This document shows, piece by piece, positions 35,560 through 48,599 of a stretch of 64,000 nt of DNA. Position 1 is the first letter of the stretch. Every line of letters starts with the position of its first letter. The notes under the pieces were generated by a model. That model was not told where the DNA came from. It was given only the letters and a program-made list of their open reading frames with translations, and ran no database searches. The translations under genes and the position numbers were made by a program. The stretch covers positions 1 to 64,000 of the forward strand of contig JAYKXP010000069.1 in assembly GCA_037176845.1 (NCBI GenBank), read 5' to 3'. The stretch comes from Paramarasmius palmivorus. Lineage: Eukaryota > Basidiomycota > Agaricomycetes > Agaricales > Marasmiaceae.

Positions 35560-36840
35560 TCTTTGTTGCTGTAAATAATACGACGTCAGTAAAACTCGTT
35601 CAGAAACGGGAATCGGGGTAGAGAGCACTCACATCTACCGAGGTCTTCTGTCTTCTGAGTTCTCGGTACTTCCATGATCAAAGAACGAGGATGAGCCACA
35701 GAACTAGAGTAGTAGATGGCGAGAACACACTGACTGGATTAAACCTCGAACGAGACATAGTCATTCCTGCTAACGGACATTTATCACCTGAGAGGTGAGT
35801 TCAAGAGATGGACGTTTACGTTCGGCAGCATGTGGTCTCTCGGTGTAGTATAGCCTATACCATCAACCCAATCTGACGTTTGTCCATCTCGTTCAATATG
35901 AACATGACTTTTTGTTCAGTTACCCTCGCTTTGCGTCGATGGTTGTCGGTGGCGGATGCTGTGCTAGTTGGAACAAGATATCAGTAAAGGAAGAGCTATC
36001 ACGAAAGGAACAGACGCACCGACGGCCATGTTGATCATTTCATTTCTTATGTCTCGAGTCTGAGTATTGGCCGGTCAATACCGATGAGTTCGAGCAGAGG
36101 TGAACGCTCGAAAGAAGATACCTTCGACGATATGGCACCTAATCAAAGGCGGGAGCTATCGATCTTTCTATGGCCTTGCGCTGAGCACAAAGATCAGCGA
36201 AAAAGAAGCATCCTACAGAGAAGTATCAAGACGTACCACTGCCAGTAAAGACATTCATTCGTCGATATCAGCGAGTCACTACCAGCAACCAGGTTCATCC
36301 CAAACGTTCGGAGCCACTCTTTCTAACCCTCGCCTACATCCAATACGCCATCCATCACAGACTCAACACGATACCTAGATGCCATCGAGCCAGAGGAAAC
36401 GGAGTAGCATTGATTTGCTAGTGTCAGAACCTCAGGGCGACACCTGTTGTCTATCCAGAAAGTTCGGGATAAACAATAGGTATCGACACCGCAAGACTCA
36501 TTGAGGCTCCAATGTTCAACAGCCGATATACGACGACACCTAGGAAGAATCCAGATCTCGGTGAAAAGGTACAAGAACACCGCCACGGAAAACGCAGATC
36601 TTGGGCTCGTGCAATGGGACATGGTGTACGCACTACTCCCAGAACTACCGGTTTCCAGCTTGGTCTTTCGACGATATAGATCCACATCTACATCCGAGTC
36701 TTGGTTGGTAGATCAGCCGGCGAAGCTTGATGCAGCTCAGGGAGCTGGGAAGCTCGGTGTATGGATCCAGTATGGGGTTGGAAGAGTAGGGCTGCGAAGT
36801 GAGACGAGGGCAAAGAGTTGATTTTTGCGTTATATTGAGA
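35560..36840. repeat. Segmental duplicate of about 48.6-49.8 kb
   Basis: Shared landmarks in the same order are CATAGTCATTCC (35757 and 48764), CTATGGCCTTGCGCT (36169 and 49158), AAGATCAGCGAAAAAGAAG (36190 and 49182) and the F2-like stretch beyond. Minus fragments include RPEVLTLANQCYSVSSGSM. An M-type intron block occurs at 35585-35625. Confidence 0.5.
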
Positions 36841-36859
36841 TAGTCATGTATCGAGGAGG

Positions 36860-37726
36860 CATGTGTGGTATAGTGAGTCTGTGGCTACAAGGTAAATGTT
36901 GCTGTTGCTGCGGATGATAATCAGTGAGACGCGTTGAAAAAGTGGGTTACACGCACTTACTGTGTTATACGGTAGCACGCCGACAAATCGAACTCAACCG
37001 TCATTTCCATCATGAAAGTTGTATTTACAAGCCTCTCGTCACTACCACGAACAGCTTTGCGGCTTAGTAGGCCACACGAGATAGCCGGGCTCGATAGCTA
37101 CGCGGAGAAAACGAGCGGGTGGAACTCGGATCGGTTATTCTGGGTGCGTTAGCATTGGGAGTGTTCATGGTTGCGGTGGGAGGGATGATATACCAGAGAT
37201 GAGGCTGGGAGACTCGTGGAGGCGTTTATCCTGCGGAGTCTTGAGAGGTGGGTGCAGGAAATGTGCATCATGAGGACTACAGGATGTGGGCAGTAGAGCA
37301 CAGGTCATTGGATGCGTTGCAATGGGAGGTATGAAAGAGTAGTTCAAGTTCCATGTCGCATGGGTAGCGCAACTGAGACCTAATATCCTTGGCTGAGGTT
37401 GCGTTGAGTGTACTGTAGCAGTTTGAGTCTGGAACTGGGAATGGGGTTGAGGTGGTGTCGGAAAGCGCGTTTGGAAAGGTAATACAAAGGTGTTGGATTA
37501 GTGATAGGGAATAATAGGTCTTTGCTGAAGGTATTGATGACTTTCTGGGCTTGCATTTGCCTTGGAGAAGCTATGAGTGACAGTGGAAAAACGTAGAGCT
37601 CTGGCGTACATACCAGAAACCCAATGTCATGCCTTCAACATGATTCTATCTTGAAGTCGATCTTGCTAGGATACTGGAAGTTACGTTAGATCTGAAAACA
37701 GTGCATAAAGAATGGTTCAGCATACC
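36860..37726 (-). pseudogene. M-type gene remnant left of unit 4
   Basis: The branch block ATCAGTGAGACGCGTTGAA at 36923 and its donor at 36961 fit the M-type intron. AGTCTTGAGAGGTGG and the distal exon landmarks near 37.2-37.5 kb follow in order toward the L block at 37727. Stops are frequent. Confidence 0.35.
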
Positions 37727-37835
37727 TTTATAGGACTGCGAATAGATGCACATGGTCCATGGAAGAGGTGAGTGTTTTGGAAAGAGAAGCGCCGGCGCGG
37801 CGAAACGCTTACACCTCGACCATCGTGTGGAATCG
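37727..37835 (+). repeat. L block copy (unit 4 left border)
   Basis: GTGTTTTGGAAAGAGAAGCG, CCGGCGCGGCGAAACGC and ACACCTCGACCATCG are recognisable. Confidence 0.55.
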
Positions 37836-38565
37836 ATGAAACTCCTCTCGCGCCCAATCAAACCAAGGCCCCAAATCCACACCCCTTGGCTTCGGTAGCC
37901 CAGCTCTGGGTTCATTGTCACCCTAACCTGACGTTTGACGGGGAGTAGATTGCGTAGTTGGCTCTATCAACTGAGACATAGGGCTTGAACTTTGTACAGG
38001 CGAGCACCATTCCATATCTACGACAAGGCCTTGCTTTTACTTACTCCTACCTTAGCCTAGGTCCCAAGACTACGCATGCATATTCCAAACCCGAACGGCT
38101 ACACAAATATCAACACACCCCGCCTCCCGCTGCGGTGAATGTCCTTGCATTCCTGCATCTCGACGATCACCTACCGAACTTCGTGCAGATGTTGGTCATC
38201 CCCCAACGTTGACAGCTTCAACAATGGACGCAAAGACAATTTTGGGTTATTGGGTAGCCGGCGCTCTGGGTTATATTCCAACGTTCGACTGGGACGTTAG
38301 CTGGGATAATCGTCGAGGTCGATTGAGGGTTGAGAGCAAAACTCGAGAGATCCTCGAGAGGAGCGGTCACAGAGCAGGGTAAGTAGCATTGAGACACAAG
38401 TATATTGCTGTCGAGACCCTGATCCTTTTCTAGGGCAACGTAGAAAGCTCGCACCCACAGATGTCCCTCACCCGAGTTCTTTCCATTTTTGGAAGGACCT
38501 TTACTGTATATGTACATCGACATTGTAATTCGGAGTCGCAGAAGTGTTGTGTGTACGTATAAGGT
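37836..38565 (+). pseudogene. P-type gene remnant, unit 4
   Basis: The X exon and most of Y are deleted. W starts after CCTAG at 38060 and, after a frame change, reads TILGYWVAGALGYIPTFDWD and RRGRLRVESKTREILERSGH to a GTAAGT donor (38380). The last exon reads PEFFPFLEGPLLYMYIDI. The W and terminal exons are close to the 21.2-kb frame but are not joined in phase. Confidence 0.4.
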
Positions 38566-38569
38566 ACAT

Positions 38570-39607
38570 GGCTATAGAATGGATAGCGGAAAAAATTGAT
38601 ATTATCATGACCGCTATACACGTAGTCCTTTTCGAAACAGACAGTGAGAAAGGCACATTTCCAGTTTCGCGATACCTAGAAGGTAGTGGGTGTCTTCAAG
38701 AGCGGTTTTTGAGAATCTTTCGCGACGCTAACTGTCGTTCGTTCTTGCTGTACAGAAAACGAAATCAATCTCAGTTGATAACAGAAAGAAAGGAGGAGTA
38801 CCCACAAAGACAGCAAGAATAGTAGCCTTGCTTCATGCGCCGCTTTTCTCCCACCCAAGGCCGACCAAGCGTATCCACTTCCCGTCTCCTCATCCCCTCC
38901 AATGTCGCCGTGTTTGGGTGTAGGAGGCGTCCAATGGGTGCTCGAACAATACCCCCAGCTGACAGCTGCCAGTTTTACTTCGAGAACTTGGCCCAAACGA
39001 CTAAACGGCCTTATCTCGTTGGGCAGGTCTCGTCAGCGAAGCGAGGAAGGTGCCAGAGCTCGAGTGAAGATGGAGCTGGGGGTGTAGATGGTTATCTCGT
39101 GGCGACGTTCATCGTGCGGAGTCTTGAGAGGTGGGGACGAAAAAGATGCAAGGACTACAATGCCGGGATGGAGTACATGTCACCGGACGCATTGTAATGC
39201 GAGGGCGAGGGAAGCAAAGGTATGTATCTAGCCCATATTGTGGAAGGAGGGAAACTTCAGCCTTGGTTGAGGTGTATGTAGTTGTGGTGACGGTACTGTA
39301 GCGGTTTTAGCTTCCAGTGACTGGCAATAGGGTCGTGGTGGTGTCGGGGAGTGCAATTGAGAAGGTGACAGAGAGATGTTGAGTTATCCACGGAGAAGAA
39401 TATATTCTCAAAGATTTAGATAGAAATTTGGGCTTATAGTTGGCTTGGACGAGCTATGAGTATATGAGTGATGATGAAAAAAGACTAGAGAACATACCAA
39501 CCGCAGCTTGTGTGATTCTATATCTTGAGGTGTATTTTGAAGTCGATTTTGCTGAGCTTCTGAAGGGTATGTTAAATCCAAGAATGATACGCAGAAAACA
39601 GCTGAAC
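38570..39607 (-). pseudogene. M-type gene remnant, unit 4, internally deleted
   Basis: The distal exon frame is at 38676-38996. The M-type intron block and SYRNRE exon found in units 2, 3 and 5 are missing. The second exon AQQNRLQNTPQDIESHKLRL (39490-39550) is one of the best-preserved copies and ends at a GTATGT donor. Confidence 0.4.
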
Positions 39608-39715
39608 GCACCTTTATAGGCCCACAGAAAGGAAAGCGTTGAAGGAAGTGGTTGTTTTGAGGAAAGCCAAGCGCCGACGGCGAAAATGCTTGCACCTCGA
39701 CCACCATGCATATGT
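39608..39715 (+). repeat. L block copy with intact overlapping starts
   Basis: GAAAGCGTTGAAGGAAGTGG, GTTTTGAGGAAAGCCAAGC and GACCACCATGCATATG are present. On minus, the frame MHGGRGASIFAVGAWLSSKQ splices in phase to AQQNRLQNTPQ (donor GTGCGT, acceptor TTCAG). Confidence 0.6.
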
Positions 39716-40020
39716 CACCTTTCCTTTTTCCATTCAACGCTTCCGACTCTGAGGGCTGCATTTCGGTCATACACTTTCTCTCCAATATAACAGGTACGTG
39801 TTATTTTGCCTACACTTCTGGCGGCACGCTCAACTCATCTTTCAGTCTCACGAGAAAAGTACGCTCCTACCTCGATCTTCAAGGGTGCTTAGAGTGGGAT
39901 CTTGCTAGCCAAATGCTTAATAAAGGTATGCTCTTGTTGTTTCGCTCCCTTTTTCATGTTCTCATATCGTCGACACCACCTAGGCCATGGCCTCGGATGC
40001 GTACTGAGGCCGAAAATTAG
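39706..40020 (+). pseudogene. P-type first exons beside unit 4
   Basis: MHMSPFLFPFNASDSEG begins at ACCACCATG (39706) and ends at a GTACGT donor at about 39794. After the TTTCAG acceptor the frame reads SREKYAPTSIFKGA and stops. No Y or W exon follows. Confidence 0.35.
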
Positions 40021-41320
40021 ATGCGACCTCGAGCATCATTCTTTCCCTAGCATCATCATCGAGGATGTCTAACGCTACCTCGTCCAAATTGGGTGTTCCT
40101 TACCGTGAACAAAGCTCATTGTAGCTCAAAGTCCAACTCCGAAGGTACGTTCTCTTCACATATGCAAACCTTGTCCGACCTTACGATCTTTATAGTTCGG
40201 CGAGGTTGATAATGTCAGGTCATACCTCAAAAGGATACTCATGCTCGAGTTTTTGGTACCAAGCCATCAAGGCTAGGGACGCTGGTAATATCCAAAATGC
40301 ATATTCGTCATGTATCTAGCGCGATGCAAACACGATCTCATCACAACCGTATACTGTTTCCGAGAGGTCTACCTTCAGTATTTGGAGAACATCACCTAAA
40401 GTGATTGGAACCTGCAAAAGATGTCAGTGTCGGTCAGCGAAACCCTATACCTTGAAGACCGCTGTTGGCGTTCAACGTTCCCTGAGATCATCGACCAGCT
40501 ACAGCTTCGTATAGAGCAACAAAGATACTGGGTTCCGTTGTGCGTTGATGGTCGCAATCTATCTCGTTCTACACTCGAACATCTAGAACCCACGATTCAG
40601 CGGCTCAGCTAGTCTCGGAAAGATCGCACGATCTCCGCACAAACTCGGTATTCCTAAGTCTGAGTCAGTCACCGATAAAGCCTTCAAGCCATAATACATA
40701 CCTCACTAAGCCGACAACCAAATCCTTCGTCCTGAGTCTCCACGCCAATAAGACGAACACAGTATCGACAAAACGTCCGCGGAATGCCCGAGAGGCGACT
40801 TCGAGGCGAATGGAAGCCCAATTTAGGTCGCTTCTGCCGCTATCTTGAGCCTTCTTTGGAGATAATGACGGCGCGTGGAAGCTTGGGAAGCGAAGAGAGC
40901 CTTCCTAAGCCATGATCCCTGCGTTGCTAAGACACCGCGTCTGCAGGAAGAAACGATTCCTCTCAGAATCATCGCAATGAGATCGCATCTGCGGTACAGA
41001 GAAGTATGTCCCCGATTCGAGAACAGCTGAGACTGCAGGATCCTGGAAAACTCCACACCATTGCTGACAACGTGCTGATGAAGGCATGGGTGTTGACGAG
41101 CAAGATGGACCGCCTGACGGGTGCTAGGGCCTTTGTTGAATGGGGCATGGTGTAGACGCTGTGATCCATTCATTGTCGATCCTGAGCTTACTGTGAACGA
41201 TGCAATATCAGTAAAATGAATAAGACAGGGAAGCAAAGTGCTCACGAGTCAAGCCTTGTTCTTGGTGACACCTTCTCTAACGTGAATCATTGACTAAGGG
41301 TAGAGAAAACCCGGTGTAGA
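40021..41320 (-). pseudogene. Remnant duplicated at 54.85-55.32 kb
   Basis: CTAGTCTCGGAAAGATCGC (40611), GAGTCAGTCACCGATAA (40659), ACATACCTCACTAA (40698) and GAGGCGAATGGAAGCCC (40803) recur in order from 54850. A 140-aa minus frame (40823-41245, starting MSTLLPCLIHFTDIASF) crosses a likely intron. I do not recognise the product. Confidence 0.35.
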
Positions 41321-41389
41321 GTATGATATCGAGCGCTGTATGTAACAGCTAAAGAGACCCCGGCTGAAGAGTTCGTGGGGTTGGCGTGT

Positions 41390-44087
41390 TCATGGTATTC
41401 ATCGGCATCCAACAATCGACCCTGTTGGCAAACAAAACCAGCAACCAGAAATTGGACGGGCCCTTCCTTGGTACATCATCCAGCTGGAGAGTCACAAGCC
41501 GTAACAGTAATGGTGTCTGTTATTAGGTGAGAAGGTGTGATGTAGCCTCGGCATGCCTATCACCTGCGTACCCACATCAGCAGCCTTCCATCCCGACCTT
41601 CCATCAGCAGCGGTACCGCGAACTATCCAAGCATAGGCTTGCTTCGCGTCTGACCCAAACCCAATGAACAAGAACGAGAACGACCAGATTGAAAGTTGGT
41701 CTTTGAATGTTGAGGTAAAGCTGAGCTGTGGGTGTACAGATGTGGGTGCAAGGTAAACGTTCTGGATGAGAGGCACATTCGACGTCTAATGTTCAGCATC
41801 TGGGAAGCGTCATATAGATAGGCGGTGCGTGTATCTTCCGGAAACGCGAAGTTGTACAGGTTCTAAACAGGCAGGTACTTCCGTGACATTGTAAGATACG
41901 AACATCAATCGCTATAGTCAATGTTAGAAACTGCTGCGAGAAAGATAAAAAGAACAGATATATACTCACCGGCAAGTAGACCGCAATCCGACTCTCCCCA
42001 AAGTCACATATCAACTCTGCGTATCCAGGAGATGATACGAATCGAATTCTCCCAACGATCCATTGCTCCCGGACACATATCTTTCGCGTCTTCTCTGTAA
42101 AAGACGGAACGAGAGGCAGAGGCACTGGGTATGTAGCTCCTTCTCCTTCAGCGGGCACTGAAGGACGGTATTCTACGAAGGCAATCTCCCAAACGCAAAA
42201 GGATGGCGAAACCATCCTGCAGGGTGCAGTTCGACTTCATGATAGGTGAAGCACGACTGGATCTGGTTTCTGTCCTTCGAGCATGATGATGTAGGCGTCG
42301 TTCTGGGTTCTATATGTCCTAGGGGATTCCTTGTAACTCTTAGATGCTACAGAAGCTGAAAACGTGAACGAATGGTTCAGTTCAACGAACATTCACCATG
42401 GAGTGAGTTTGACACACCTCACCCAAGACATTCACGTTGACGTCTGTGTAGTAGTGGTAGTTCCCTGGACCCTTGTACTCGACATGGGTTTTGCTTTCCG
42501 TCATCACCGGTCATATCCTGCGCTTGCCTAGTGTCCGTGGGTACTAGAGCCCTTCGTGTTGATGGGATTCGGAGCCAGCAGCAGTATTAGCCAGATGTAC
42601 TAGCTAGAGTAACCGTCGGCGTGAGTAACTGAAAGCTGAGGAAGAAAAGGTACAGACGTAACCATGCCCGCTTCTTCATCCCAATTTCAAGAACGACCGA
42701 TTACACGTTCAAACGAGGAAATGTTCTTCGGAAGGCATCATATCGCTAAACGTAACCGGTAAAAGACGATACAGTGACTTGGAGAATGTTAGAACATACC
42801 CGTTTAACGATGAACTTTGCTATGATGCTATCGAATCCTTGGTTCAGCGGCCCAGGGAACCACATTGGCCGCAGAAGATCCGGAACCGAGGAACATCCCC
42901 AATTTTACACCTTCGAAACTGTAGAGATGCACGCGGCCACCTGGCAGCTGCCATCTTTCTGATAGACCTAATCCTTCGACAACAACTCGCAAGTCCTTTT
43001 TCTCGAGTCCGAGGCATCGCCTATACCCCCAATAGTATCGGGGGAATGACCATAGAACATTCCACACCCAGATGAGCCGGGAATCCACAAACATGAGATG
43101 GAATGAGAGGACGGGATGGAAAGAGTCGGGTTACTGGTCAGGAGATGGACAGAGCATGAGTCGTCGATATGTTGGAACCGGCTTGGGTATCGATGAGGCG
43201 GTGTGTTGGGTGCAGGACGAAGTTCAGCGACTATTTTCTTGACTGGAAGCCTCGAGCTAGAGCTCTGGAAGATACCGCTGTCGAAGGATGTAAGTAAAAC
43301 GCGCTGAAGAGATGAGGAACGAGTGCTTACCCTAGGCATTATACTAACAATTACATCTTGAAGTCGCTGCCACCCTGCCAACCTCCGCATCCGCACTTAT
43401 CGTCACCAAAATGTCTGGCAAGAGGTTCTTTGCGAGTGATTTGGGTGGATAGGCTAGTTGAAAACAGGAGCGGACCAGGGTTCTTTGGGTTCTGGAGCGC
43501 GTTGGGGGGACCGGCGGTCTCCAGGCGCGACGACCAAGATTCTTCGAGAAAGGACACTTGGAAAAGGAGGGAGGAGTACGGGGGAAGCTGCACGGTAGAC
43601 GCATGAGAGGTAGAAGAAGGGTGTAGGTGCGTATCGGGTGCGGGAGTGGAACTGCAGCCGAATATAATTGGGTGAGGAGAGACAACAACTTGTGCCTTTG
43701 TTGGAAGGTTTCCGGAACGACGGATAGCAGGATCTCCTACTAGTAGCGAGTACTAGACGTTGAAGTGATTGAGAGTGTGGGTTGTGTTGGGATGGGTGTC
43801 TGGGAAGGGTATAGAGCGTTGTTGGACAGGCAATGCACCGGATTCGGAGGGACATTGGTTGGCTGTGGGACAGAGTTCATCGTCGGAGGTGTAGTTGATG
43901 ATCTGGGCTTGTACTTGGGTAGGAAGAGTAATGAGGAATGGTGAAAGTCGTAGAGTGAACAGGGTACATACCAAATTCCACATATTGTTGTGCCTTGGGG
44001 GTTTCGAGCTTGTAGGCAATCCTATTGGGCTGCTTGGAGATATCAGAGCACAAAACAGTGAGCAAGTATTGGTTGTACGTACTGTTA
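41390..44087 (-). pseudogene. F3-type gene remnant, copy 3 (best preserved)
   Basis: Rightmost exon is near 43350-43688, with an M-like intron at 43287-43335. The exon of 42828-43094 reads KKDLRVVVEGLGLSERWQLP and FLGSGSSAANVVPW. The exon ending at about 42420 reads PGNYHYYTDVNVNVLG at a GTGAGG donor, and 41970-42215 reads WEIAFVEYRPSVPAEGEGAT, PSFTEKTRKICVREQWIVGR and GYAELICDFGESRIAVYLP before GTGAGT. One in-frame TGA breaks the middle exon at about 42240. Family unknown; copies 1 and 2 lie at 19 and 27 kb. Confidence 0.4.
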
Positions 44088-44960
44088 TAGGACTGCGAAT
44101 GGATGAACGCGGTCGGAAGATGGTGGTTTTGAGCAAGGAGCAATTGCCGGCGGCACACGTTGGACACCCTGCAAGTGACCTCTGACCACCACGACCAGGT
44201 CCCAATCCACCATATACTCATCTTATCCGACCTCACCATAGGTACGTCCTTCTCAATCTACATCTCTGACAACATGCTCAGCCTATCTCTCAGGGCAACA
44301 CCACGCGTTGTGCCTTTGACCTCAATACCCCAACTTCCTTCGGTGCTCAGAGTGGGGATTTTGTAGACTGAGTAACTAAAGACAAGGTGTGTTTTTAGCC
44401 CTTTGCTTCATTCCTTGCTCTCACAATGTCATCGCTGCCTAGACCTTGACCACCCTCAATATCAGCATTCGGATATGCATCCCTCAGCCTCGGTCAGCCT
44501 ACGACATCGAAATCCTCAATCTTCGACATATCCATAACTCCACTCCCTCACTACGTGCACCAGAAACAAAGGCAGCATTGCAGTCTAATCTCCAGAGCCC
44601 ACACCACCTCTCTGTTCTTGTTATTTCGGCACTCCCTCACAATTACGTCCTGTATCCCCTGCCAAACTCAACATTCGATACCTATACCCACACACCAAGC
44701 ATAACCACGGCTCCTGCCCATCCATCCCAGCACTCTCCGCCGCTACTGCCAACGACTTCACACCTACGCCTATTATTAAACCTAAAGCCAAGCCCCGAAA
44801 ACTCAAGGAACGATTACACACGCAGGTATCCAAGTCGGGGGCACCGATAAAGATGGGTTATGGGCTATTGGAGCTTCTGGGGATGTGGGTGTTGATGAAA
44901 GGGTGATAGGTTGGATTTGCGTGTGCACCTGGGAGCAATTACACCATCTCAACGCTGGTA
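44088..44960 (+). pseudogene. L block with P-type X and Y' exons, facing the 3' end of gene C
   Basis: The L block ends near 44200. The X exon after CTCAG (44293) reads CAFDLNTPTSFGAQSGDFVD and stops. The Y' exon after GCCTAG (44454) aligns with the open Y' frame at 60.8 kb but meets TAA after about thirty codons in that frame. Confidence 0.45.
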
Positions 44961-45125
44961 ACAGTCGCGTCCATCCCCATTCATGATCTACATCTCATGT
45001 TGCGGTTATACATACAAGCTATCGTAATTTACACTAGCACTCTCAGAAAGTGTACTTAGGATAGTTAGACAAACAAAAATAGAGTAACGCAACACAGAAC
45101 ATGATAGGAACACAAACAAGAACAT

Positions 45126-47402
45126 TTAACACGGCCTTTGCTTTCGACGTCCAAAGCGCTGAGTGACCTTGGCCGTCACCCGTCGAACCCATGATTTCCT
45201 GAAGGTGGAAGGGGGCTTTGAATGCACGTCCACGGTAGGGCCGAGCTGGGAGTCTGTGAGAGCTCCAACATCAACGCTCCCGCTCTTGCCGTTGCTCGGG
45301 GTGTCCACTGCAACTTCCACTTCCGTGTCTTGTAAATACACTGCGTTAGAGTTATGCATCAACAGAAGAACAGGGGAACTTACTGTCATCTTTAACCTCC
45401 TCAAAACGCGCGTTACAACCAACCACCTCAAGAATCGGGTAGTCAAGGGATCTGGCCAAATCCATCGACGTGGGATCGAAGCCCTGGTGACAATGGACCA
45501 TTTCTATTGCATCATGGGCGCCGCGATCCCACCAAAGATGCCATACTCTGATAGAAGTCTTGAACGACGGAAGGCCCAACCTCCGCCGCTCACCTTCCGA
45601 CATCTTCCTTTTCCCAGCGGAGTCGAGTGACCAATAGTACCCCCTTCCTCCCAGCCAAGCATCCCACCTGTTTGCGTCATCGGAGGGTCGGGGTACCGGT
45701 CGGATGAAGAGGTATATCGGGGTTGAGGGGGAGATGCAAGTGCGTATACGTGATCCTTCTTCATTCCGTTTCCGTCGAAAGTAGACCCAAAAACTATGAA
45801 GCAAGGCTGGTGTACATCAATCAGTACCTTCAAATCTGACAAGAACCACAATAAACTCACAATACTCCCCCCATTCACCCTCTTCGATCCCAAGCTGGCT
45901 GAAAATCCCATGTGCCTGCGACACCCATGAATCCACAAAGGAATGCCACACACCCCCGGGCTGCAAATCGTAATATAACACAAACGACTTGATGCTGGCA
46001 ATGTCCGCTGGCATCAACATAAACCTATACCCCCAATCAGCCCAAATAACCACTTCAACACCATTTCAAACGCACCTCACAGATTCATCATCCATCACGA
46101 GTGTGTTTTCTCGCATAGCATCCGGTACACGAAACCACTCCTTCCAGGGGCAGTAATACCATTGATCTTTGTCTCCCGGGTAGTGAGTGATAACCTCTCG
46201 AGTTATTCTGTGGTAAATCATGCCAGGGAGAGATGAGAGGATGAGTTTGGCATCTTCGTTGTTGGGCCACTCTGCGGTTGCTCTGTTGGACCGGCGGATT
46301 CCGTCGATGATATTGCATATGGCAAGAATTCCGATGAGGTATTGGAAAAGAGTGCTGGTGTTGCTGTAGGTCTGGAGGTCGAGGGAAGGATGATCGCTAC
46401 TGGGAAGTTCAAGAGCTGCCCCTGCCCAGACCTGGTAAAAGGTGGAGGAGGAATCCTCGACATATGGCCCTTTGCATAGCATGCCAGAGTTTGGTTCAAC
46501 CCATAATTCACGAAGGAGCTAAAAGCTTAACATGAGTATCGAAAGTTTCTTCAAGATGGGTGGGCACACTGTTTCGGGATCTATTCCTTGCACTAGGCTA
46601 GCCTATAGAAGGGAGATGATTATCGCAATATGTCAAGATAAAGCTAGAACATACGTAGCTGAAATATGTGCGCAAGAGTGCCGAGAACCTGTTTCGTTCA
46701 AATACATGCGACACCGGCACGAGTGCTACAGACAAGTCAGCACAATCTTATCATGAGGGTATCACTCTTCTTACCATTATAGAATACAAGTGAGGGTATA
46801 GCATTCGAGCTACTGTATCCAAAAAGCTGGACATAGTTGATATTCCTGAAATGTGAACTGTGAGCTTTGAAAGACACATAATTAGCTGGCTAACTTGACA
46901 GCAGAGAAGGCCTTGAGATCTTGCTTATAGACCTATGCAAATGGAGAGCAGTCAGCACTGGTGAATATGGAAAAATGGAAACAGGAAGTAAGCTCACCTG
47001 AACAGCGTCAGGGCCTGTGTACTGAACATGTAAAAACTCCTCTTCCTTGTCTTCGCCGCGAATTGTAGCAGCATGGATGATTCGGTGAGCATCCAGGTTT
47101 CCCCAGCCTTGCCTCCGGCCTTCTGGATCATATCTCTTGACTGGAGTATCTGTTATCTTCCTCTTGAGACGGATATTTGCAGTCATGAGTTTGTGGTACT
47201 GGAGCGTCTAAGGTCAGACAGGTAAGATGAGAGTAATCTATCAACATACCTGATCCAAAACTGACAACTGTCCTTCACTTGGATCCACGAGACGCACCAG
47301 GTCATTTCCAGTGCCCAAGCCATGGGTATTGTGCTGATTACCCCCGACAGCCGAAATGATTCCGCCGTTAATAGTGACATGGGAGCAACCTGTAAACGAC
47401 AT
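45126..47402 (-). CDS. Paralog C of the GNQHN-type family, 603 aa
   Basis: Exons: 47250-47402, 46998-47198, 46895-46932, 46775-46845, 46655-46725, 46570-46602, 46076-46518, 45861-46024, 45384-45806 and 45126-45340, 1812 nt with an open frame to TAA. It starts MSFTGCSHVTINGGIISAVG then GNQHNTHG. Conserved blocks include ANIRLKRKI, RIIHAATIRGEDKEEEFLHV, NYVQLFGYSSSN, PVSHVFERNRFS, LLRELWVEPNSG, FQYLIGILAICNIIDG, YLFIRPVPRPS and VWHLWWDRGAHDAIEMV. The tail resembles that of A (SVDVGALTDSQLGPTVDV) but adds a basic end (FGRRKQRPC). At exon 9, an acceptor at CACCAG is needed to keep frame. It is closest to D over exons 3-8. Function unknown. Confidence 0.82.
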
Positions 47403-47465
47403 GGGGAAGATGGTGGTTGAGGGTTAAGGTGCGCCAGTGCGTGTAGAACGCATGTTCACCTCAAA

Positions 47466-47481
47466 GCTGTTCCCACACAGC
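47466..47481 (-). promoter_or_regulatory. Conserved leader hairpin upstream of gene C
   Basis: GCTGTTCCCACACAGC, 64 bp upstream of the ATG, is identical to the sequence before D. It differs at one base from that before A. Confidence 0.4.
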
Positions 47482-47532
47482 AGTCGGACGTTGAGCGCGT
47501 GAATGAATGATATCGATTAGAACTGAATGGGA

Positions 47533-47556
47533 GTGAGTCATGCCGCACGGCGAACA
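47533..47556 (-). promoter_or_regulatory. Shared upstream element of the A-D family (gene C copy)
   Basis: Coding strand: GCCGTGCGGC then ATGACTCAC, 131 bp upstream of the ATG. Identical to the D copy. Confidence 0.55.
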
Positions 47557-47599
47557 TAAAAAATATCACTTACAGCGTCTGTGGATAGCTTCGAACAAG

Positions 47600-48590
47600 C
47601 GCCTCAAGATCATGATAAACAATCACGGTGATGCGGACTGGGCACAATTTGCGTTCCTGGGTATCTTGGTCGCCAGGTGAAGTTAAAGCAAAGGGGTGGC
47701 GGGAACACCTTGCCTGGGATATCATAGCTCTGAATCCGATTGCGTAGAGGTAATCCCAGATCGGTATAAGGACGTAGGGGAGGTGCTCATGGTTGGACTG
47801 GAGCCACTACTGCTATGGACAGGACACCGTTAGTGAAAGGTCTGGAGGAAAGGTACGTAATCAGAATCCTCACCTCGCAATTTTGCTCGAACTGAAAATT
47901 TGAGCGCCATCCAAAGCGACCTAGCTTCTCCGTCCAACAAGACCTTCAATCCCCGAAGCTTACGGTGCTCTTGAACCCCAGCTACGGCACCTCAGATCGT
48001 TAGGTTGGTCGACTGTTTAGAGACGCATTTGATATCCGGATGTCGGGGACTCGGTCCATTCCGACTGCAGAACCGAATGTAAAAAGACCTCCGAGCAATC
48101 GCTCGGTGCTACGGAAGGATGCAAACGGGCCACTGGCAGCCTTTTGCGTGAAGCATTATTCTTGAGCGTCTTAAGACTAGGATGATGCGAGAAGACGTTA
48201 ACAGAATAGGTCTTGTCAATATGAGGCCTGCTTACCATCCCCAAATCAACCTTGGATATGAATCCAAAGCACCATTGGACATCCTGGTTTCTCTTGCTGA
48301 CTCCGACACCCGTCTCTGCATTTTTGCGACCTTGGTAGGAGCCTGTATTGATAGCTGGGGCGAGCGACGATATGGTGGTTTTGTATCAAGTCGTCTGTCA
48401 ACGTCTCCACGTCTTTAGTGCAACAGAAGGCACCCAAACCATCGAACGCCATGCATTTCGCTGGATACTGTACCTAGAAGAACGCAAGCGTTAGATCATG
48501 GAAGGCTTGAGTAAGATAACACCTACGAATCCCATTCAGACATGGCACCTTCAAGGTAAAGGTATCGTTCAGAGTTGATGTGGGCGTTGA
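47600..48590. other. Spacer upstream of gene C, no supported gene
   Basis: Short frames only (48182-48418 plus, 78 aa; 48246-48452 minus, 68 aa) overlap each other. CCGAGCAATCGCTCGG at about 48079 can form a 6-bp stem with a 4-nt loop; no role is evident. Confidence 0.3.
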
Positions 48591-48599
48591 AGCGTTGAG

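Noticed and set aside
45504..46001. 165-aa minus frame overlapping exons 8-9 of gene C
   Set aside because: It is an alternative frame reading through an intron. The conserved family text (YLFIRPVPRPS) is in the other frame.
48075..48100. Hairpin CCGAGCAATCGCTCGG as a terminator
   Set aside because: No adjacent gene end and no T-run, and intrinsic terminators are not expected in a fungus.
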